Below are positions 59,908 through 64,000 of a stretch of 64,000 nucleotides of DNA, in pieces. The first letter of the stretch is position 1. Each line of letters begins with the position of its first letter. The stretch is taken from assembly GCF_000364445.2 (NCBI RefSeq), contig NZ_CP043538.1:3479612-3543611 (forward strand). The letters run 5' to 3'. Source of the DNA: Methylobacterium mesophilicum SR1.6/6 (GTDB lineage Bacteria > Pseudomonadota > Alphaproteobacteria > Rhizobiales > Beijerinckiaceae). The notes beneath the pieces are model-generated. The model made no database searches. It was not told where the DNA came from and saw only the letters and a program-made list of their open reading frames with translations. The position numbers were made by a program, and so were the translations under genes.

Positions 59908-60846
59908 TCAGAATTCGACGGTCTGCGGACCCTTCAGCTGAAGCAGCGCACGGGCTTCCGCCGGGGTCGCCACCTCGAGCGACAGTTCCTCCAGGATGCG
60001 GCGGATCTTCCTCACCTGCTCGGCGCTCGATGTCGGCGGGACGCCTTTGGCGATGTAGATGCTGTCCTCGAGTCCGACGCGGACGTTCCCGCCCATGAGC
60101 GCGCCGAGCGTCACGGAGGGCATCTGGTGGCGCCCGGCGCCGAGGACGGAGAACTGATAGTTCTCGCGGCCGAAGAGCCGGTCCGCCGTCATGCGCATGA
60201 GCATGAGGTTCTCCGGGTCCGGTCCGAGACCGCCCAGGACGCCGAAGATCGACTGGATGAAGAAGGGCGCCTTCACCAAGCCCTGCTCGGCGAAGTAGGC
60301 AAGGTTGTAGAGGTGGCCGACGTCGTAGCACTCGAACTCGAACCGGGTGCCCTTGGCGCCGAGTTCTTCCAGGATGTGCCGGATATCCTTGAAGGTGTTG
60401 CGGAAGACCTGATCCTCCATGCCTTCAAGGTAGGGCTTCTCCCAATCGTAGCGCCAGTCCGTGATCTTGCCGGCGACGCCATGGATCGAGAAGTTCATGG
60501 AGCCCATGTTCAGCGAGCACATTTCCGGCCCTGCCCGGAGCGGGTAGGCGAGGCGCTCGGCCAGGGTCATCCGAGTGCTGCCGCCCGTCGTGATGTTGAC
60601 GACGGCGTCGGTGGCGGCGGCGATGACAGGGACGAACTGCCGGTAGACCGCCGGATCGGGTGTCGGCCGGCCATCCTCCGGGTTCCTGGCGTGCAGGTGG
60701 ATGATCGCAGCCCCAGCCTCCGCAGCCTCGATCGAGTGGCGAGCGATCTGCTCGGGCGTCAGCGGCAGATATTCCGACATCGACGGCGTATGGGTCGATC
60801 CGGTGATCGCGCAGGAGATGATGACTTTGCGGCTCGATTGCTTCAT
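59908..60846 (-). CDS. Beta-keto acid cleavage enzyme (BKACE, DUF849)
   Basis: 312-residue TIM-barrel zinc enzyme of the BKACE family, related to 3-keto-5-aminohexanoate cleavage enzyme (Kce). Family members condense a beta-keto acid with acetyl-CoA and release acetoacetate plus a new acyl-CoA. Signature parts: 'VIISCAITGSTHTPSMSEYLPLTPEQIARHSIEAAEAGAAIIHLHARNPEDGRPTPDPAVY' (about 8-68; HLHAR carries the zinc histidines), 'NITTGGS' (about 84-90), 'FECYDVGHLYNLAYF' and 'NVRVGLEDSIYIAKGV' (about 252-267). GGAGGAAG precedes the ATG at 60846. It is first in the operon with MFS, SDR and CoA-transferase. The acyl substrate cannot be predicted. Confidence 0.93.
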   Translation of the reverse strand: MKQSSRKVIISCAITGSTHTPSMSEYLPLTPEQIARHSIEAAEAGAAIIHLHARNPEDGRPTPDPAVYRQFVPVIAAATDAVVNITTGGSTRMTLAERLAYPLRAGPEMCSLNMGSMNFSIHGVAGKITDWRYDWEKPYLEGMEDQVFRNTFKDIRHILEELGAKGTRFEFECYDVGHLYNLAYFAEQGLVKAPFFIQSIFGVLGGLGPDPENLMLMRMTADRLFGRENYQFSVLGAGRHQMPSVTLGALMGGNVRVGLEDSIYIAKGVPPTSSAEQVRKIRRILEELSLEVATPAEARALLQLKGPQTVEF

Positions 60847-61167
60847 CGTTGCTTCCTCCGTGCTTCGTGTTGTTTTGCGCGATGTGGCTCCGCCGGGCCG
60901 GGCCGCGCGCACAGGTTCGCCCCACGGAGCCCGCTCCCGCAGGCTCCGGCTTCCGTCCCGGAACGGACATTCTTCTGTTCAGGTGGAGGAGGCTCAGTGC
61001 CCCCCGGTCTGATGCAGCGGCGCGACAGGGCGCTCCGCGCGTGTCCAGCGAGCACGAGACGTTCTCGCCTCGCTCGTCCGTACGCCCGGCCTCGGAGCGA
61101 TGGCGGCGAGCATGGGTCTGTCCTCCCTCAGTTTTCAGGAAGGCTAAATGCGAGCCGTGTAGCCGCC
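60847..61167. other. Divergent control region between BKACE and the AraC gene
   Basis: No gene is supported in this part of the 373-base divergent gap. Apart from the tandem repeat at 61168-61205 beside the AraC start, I see no second copy of that motif near the BKACE promoter. Confidence 0.4.
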
Positions 61168-61205
61168 AAGGTCCTTATCGGACATAGTAAGGTCTTTAGA
61201 GGACA
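61168..61205 (+). promoter_or_regulatory. Tandem 17-bp direct repeats, probable AraC-type operator
   Basis: AAGGTCCTTATCGGACA (61168-61184) and AAGGTCTTTAGAGGACA (61189-61205) match at 14 of 17 positions and start exactly 21 bases apart, two helical turns. This is the same size and spacing as the I1-I2 half-sites of E. coli AraC. The pair ends 14 bases before the regulator's GTG start, so autoregulation, and possibly control of the divergent BKACE operon, is likely. Confidence 0.65.
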
Positions 61206-61219
61206 CGCGGGAGGCGCCC

Positions 61220-62245
61220 GTGTTGAAGAAAGTCCCGCTGCCGAGCGAGCGGATCTACGCTCCCTACAAGATCGCCGCCCTCGTCGAAGTGCTGGGCGAG
61301 CAGGGCATTCTGCCCGAAGCCTGCCTTCGCGACACCGGCGTCGACGCCGACAAGATCCACGACGCCTCGGCCCTCACCTCCGTCCGGCAATACGTGGCCG
61401 TCTGCCGGAATGCGCTCCGCCTCACGCAGGATCCGAGCACGCCGTTCCAGGTCGGCGCGCGGCTTCACCTGTCGGCCTACGGAATGTACGGCTACGCCCT
61501 GATGTCGTGCCTGTCGCTGAGAGACTACTTCAACCTCGGCGTCAAATACCATCTCCTGGCGACCCCGACCCTGACGATCGCGTGGCAGGAATATCCGGAT
61601 GCCGCCGTGTGGACCTTTCCGGACGAGTTCGTGTTCGCGCCATCGGGAGACGTGCGCCAGTTCCTGATCGAGCAGCAATTCACCCAGCAGGTCACCCACC
61701 TCCAAGACGTCGCCGGGCGGCCCTGTCCGCCGACGCTGGCGCGGTTCTCCTATCCGAAACCCGATCATGCCTCGATCTACGAGGAGTACCTTCACTGTCC
61801 TTGCCTGTTCGACCAGGAAAACTGCGAATTGCGCTACGACAGCGACATTCTCGATCAGAAGCCTCAACTCGCGCACCGGCTGACTTCATTCATGTTCCAG
61901 GACGCGTGCGACAATCTCATCGGAAAAGCGAAGGCCTCGGCAGGTGTGGCCGGTGAAGTCTACCAGATCCTGATGCGGTCTCCGGGTGTCTTCCCAGATA
62001 TGGAAGACGTGGCGCGTGCGATGCATATGACGTCCCGGACGCTTCGGCGTCGTCTGAACGATGAAGCCGTCTCCTTCACGGCGATCGTCGATGATTTCCA
62101 TCGCGCAGTCGCCATGGAGTACGTTGCCAAGACAAAGCTGAGCTACGACGATATCGCCGTGCTCGTCGGCTTTTCAGATGTCGCCAACTTCAGAAGAGCC
62201 TTCAAGAGATGGACCGGCAAGAACCCTGGCGAACTCCGCGCGTAA
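61220..62245 (+). CDS. AraC-family regulator with PF12625-type sensor (OruR/ArgR-like)
   Basis: 341 residues. The N-terminal 'Arabinose_bd' domain (about 15-210) has 'PYKIAALVEVLGEQGILPEACLRDTGVDADKIHD' and 'LRDYFNLGVKYHLLATPTLTIAW'. The C-terminal helix-turn-helix region (about 235-335) has 'VFPDMEDVARAMHMTSRTLRRRLNDEAVSFTAIVDDFH' and 'LSYDDIAVLVGFSDVANFRRAFKRWTGKNPGELR', a canonical AraC ending. Start is GTG at 61220 with GGGAGG upstream. It stands between the divergent BKACE operon and the TRAP genes and is the probable regulator of both. Confidence 0.9.
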   Translation: MLKKVPLPSERIYAPYKIAALVEVLGEQGILPEACLRDTGVDADKIHDASALTSVRQYVAVCRNALRLTQDPSTPFQVGARLHLSAYGMYGYALMSCLSLRDYFNLGVKYHLLATPTLTIAWQEYPDAAVWTFPDEFVFAPSGDVRQFLIEQQFTQQVTHLQDVAGRPCPPTLARFSYPKPDHASIYEEYLHCPCLFDQENCELRYDSDILDQKPQLAHRLTSFMFQDACDNLIGKAKASAGVAGEVYQILMRSPGVFPDMEDVARAMHMTSRTLRRRLNDEAVSFTAIVDDFHRAVAMEYVAKTKLSYDDIAVLVGFSDVANFRRAFKRWTGKNPGELRA

Positions 62246-62625
62246 CTTTTTACGATGGCGCGAAATCTGCTCGTCGTTGCTCGCGGACAGTCAAACTAGC
62301 GGCCTGTCGCGGCTTCGCCGCCACACCGACCGGTGGCTTCTCGACGGCGAATTCGAACTCGCGATGAGGGCCGCTACGGCAGACGGTCTGCCGGACATCG
62401 CATCAGAGCCGTCCACGTCGCCCACCGCCTTCATCGCCAACCCGGTCTTGAGCAGACGGCCGCAGCGTGCCCGTTCCACGGCGCGCACGCACTGCCGCCT
62501 GACGCAGCATTGACGGGCGCCGTCGCCGGGGACATCCTCGGGATCAATCCGCGGCCTAGAACAAACAGACCGCCGAATAAGTGTTTGGCCAGCCAATAGG
62601 CTGCCGGGGGAACGAGGAAACGCCT
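62246..62625. other. Gap before dctP holding a 20-bp repeat of its signal-peptide coding sequence
   Basis: No gene is supported. The 20 bases at 62311-62330 are identical to 62698-62717, which encode the end of the DctP signal peptide. The copy may mark a small duplication or a lost gene start. The dctP promoter should also lie here, but I see no clear boxes. Confidence 0.4.
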
Positions 62626-63627
62626 TTGATCAGTCGCCGCACGTTCGCCGGTGCCGTCCTCGGCGCGCCGGTCGCCCTGCCGTTCCTCGCGCGATCGGGC
62701 TTCGCCGCCACACCGACGCACACGCTGAAGCTCACCTTCGCCGATACGCAGGCGCATCCGCTCTACGCCGTGCTGAAGCGTTTCGCAGAGAACGTGAACA
62801 AGCGGACCGACGGCGCCGTTGACATCCAGGTGTTCAGCATCGGCCAGCTCGGCAGCGGCACCAACATCATCACCGGCATGCAGACCGGCATCATCGATCT
62901 GTGCGCGCACACCTCCGGCTTCATCGGCCCGCTCTTCCCGCGGTTTCAAGTGGTGGATCTGCCCTTCCTCTTCCCCGATGCCAAGACCGCCGAACGGGTT
63001 TTGGACGGGCCGGTCGGCGGTCAACTCCTCGACCTCATGCCCGCCAAGGGCATCTACGGCCTTTCGTACGGTCACTGGGGTTGGCGCGTCGTATCGACCG
63101 TCGAGCGAAAGGTGCCGGAGCCGGCCGACATCAAGGGGCTCAAGATCCGCGTCCAGCCCGGTGCGATCTTCGCGGCGATGTTCCGCACGCTCAGCGCGAA
63201 CCCGATCGCGATCGACCTGACCGAAGTCTATCTCGCGCTGTCCCAGCGCACGATCGAAGCCATCGAGACGCCGATGATCTCGGTCGCGGCCGGCAAGCAC
63301 GACGAGGTCGTGCGAACGATCAATACGACCAATCACGTCTACAACGTCGGCGTCCTCATGGCGAGCAAAGCCAAGTTCGACGCCCTGCCCGAGCAGGCGC
63401 GGAGCGCGATCAGAGCGGCGGCGCAGGATATGACGGGCGACTGGCGCACCACGATCGCGGCCGCAACCGACGAGACCGCCGCGCGCTTCAAGGCGAAGGG
63501 CCTGGCGATCCTGCCGGTGGACCAGGACGCGTACCGCAGGCAGGTCGAGCCCGTGTACAAGCAGTTCCGCGACATCATCGGGCCGGATCTGGTCGATGCC
63601 GTGATGAAGGAGGTCGGGAAGGGTTAG
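62626..63627 (+). CDS. dctP: TRAP transporter substrate-binding protein DctP
   Basis: Periplasmic receptor of a tripartite ATP-independent transporter. 333 residues: twin-arginine signal 'SRRTFAGAVLGAPVALPFLARSGFAA' (about 3-28), then the DctP fold starting 'HTLKLTFADTQAHPLYAVLKRFAENVNKRTDGAVDIQVFSIGQLGSGTNIITGMQTGIID'. The motif 'DIKGLKIRVQPGAIFAAMFRTLSANPIAI' carries the conserved carboxylate-binding arginine (in KIRV). Start is TTG at 62626, with GAGGAA 7 bases upstream; the frame opens at 62581. dctQ follows by 4 bases. An organic acid is the likely ligand. Confidence 0.92.
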   Translation: MISRRTFAGAVLGAPVALPFLARSGFAATPTHTLKLTFADTQAHPLYAVLKRFAENVNKRTDGAVDIQVFSIGQLGSGTNIITGMQTGIIDLCAHTSGFIGPLFPRFQVVDLPFLFPDAKTAERVLDGPVGGQLLDLMPAKGIYGLSYGHWGWRVVSTVERKVPEPADIKGLKIRVQPGAIFAAMFRTLSANPIAIDLTEVYLALSQRTIEAIETPMISVAAGKHDEVVRTINTTNHVYNVGVLMASKAKFDALPEQARSAIRAAAQDMTGDWRTTIAAATDETAARFKAKGLAILPVDQDAYRRQVEPVYKQFRDIIGPDLVDAVMKEVGKG

Positions 63628-63631
63628 CCCC

Positions 63632-64000
63632 GTGTCCGCCGGAGAGCCCACGCTCGCGCACGGTGCGATCGAGCGGACATCGACAACGCTCGCCCTGTCA
63701 CCCTACGCCGCGCTCCGCCTGTACGGCCGAGGGCTCGATCTCGTCGAATGGCTCTGCCGCGCCCTCCTCGTCGCGGCGCTCGTCGGCGAACTCGGCATCA
63801 TCCTCTGGGACATCACCGCCCGCTCGACGGTCGATCTGTCGCTGTTGTGGGCGGACGAGGCCGCCAAGCTCTGCCTCACGACGCTCGCCTTCATCGGGGG
63901 CGCCCTCGCCTACCGCGCCAAGCATCACACCACCGTCGAATTCGTGCGCCAGCTGCTGCCGGTCGGCTGGCGGGAACCCGTCGCGATCGCGATCGACGGT
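63632..64000 (+). CDS. dctQ: TRAP transporter small permease DctQ, cut by window edge
   Basis: The frame runs from GTG 63632 to the right edge (123 residues seen). A first membrane helix ('LCRALLVAALVGELGIILWDI', about 42-62) is followed by the DctQ hallmark 'LLWADEAAKLCLTTLAFIGGALAYRAKHHTTVEFV' (about 71-105). It starts 4 bases after the dctP stop, so the genes are coupled. It may be a separate DctQ or the N-terminal part of a DctQM fusion; the large permease must lie beyond 64000. Confidence 0.85.
   Translation, partial: MSAGEPTLAHGAIERTSTTLALSPYAALRLYGRGLDLVEWLCRALLVAALVGELGIILWDITARSTVDLSLLWADEAAKLCLTTLAFIGGALAYRAKHHTTVEFVRQLLPVGWREPVAIAIDG

Overview
The window looks like chromosome of a high-GC alphaproteobacterium, most likely Methylobacterium/Methylorubrum or a close relative in the Hyphomicrobiales. 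Reasons: strong GC bias at third codon positions, housekeeping proteins of alphaproteobacterial type (RpoD, CarB, GreA, LptD/F/G), Tat-exported enzymes, HWE-type photosensor kinases, CsbD and DUF2934 stress proteins, and degenerate GC-rich intergenic repeats. No rRNA, tRNA or CRISPR array was recognised by eye.

Layout. 1-4743 (minus): LPS export genes lptF-lptG-lptD, with lptD cut by the left edge. 4928-10202 (plus): leucyl aminopeptidase, a six-helix membrane protein, an acyl-CoA ligase and Tat-exported MsrP. 10371-20485 (minus): a LysR regulator, thioredoxin reductase, an ELM1-like protein, a small secreted protein, GreA, CarB, a small membrane protein and CarA. 20678-26658 (plus): a YqeY-DnaG-RpoD macromolecular-synthesis block followed by a class III nucleotide cyclase.

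26737-36761 is an accessory island. Its core is a tightly packed minus-strand operon: SNF2 helicase with DUF3883 end -> ASCH-domain protein -> DUF1156 DNA methylase -> a Swt1-HEPN N-terminus that breaks off after about 75 residues. Downstream lie a transposase-like tail and the 3' end of a TPR gene. Upstream lies a wrecked serine recombinase whose C-terminus has been replaced by the tail of a tyrosine integrase. The operon resembles a restriction/defence module that has lost its last subunit, probably the DUF499-type ATPase.

37135-41740 (minus) is a complete branched-chain amino-acid-type ABC importer (livKHMGF) with a visible promoter and upstream operator. 42086-46565 holds an HpaI-type aldolase, a pirin, an AraC regulator and gene debris. 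46667-54192 is a light/stress locus: a DUF2852-like protein, a bacteriophytochrome HWE kinase fused to a receiver, CsbD, DUF2934, and a LOV/multi-PAS hybrid kinase. 54991-56001 is an orphan, AT-rich ABC_sub_bind protein.

56228-64000 is a catabolic locus: a BKACE enzyme, MFS carrier, SDR dehydrogenase and two-subunit CoA-transferase in one minus-strand operon, with a divergent AraC regulator that has an AraC-like tandem operator, then TRAP transporter genes (dctP, dctQ cut by the right edge). The likely scheme is uptake of an acid, oxidation to a beta-keto acid, BKACE cleavage with acetyl-CoA to acetoacetate plus an acyl-CoA, and acetoacetate activation by the CoA-transferase.
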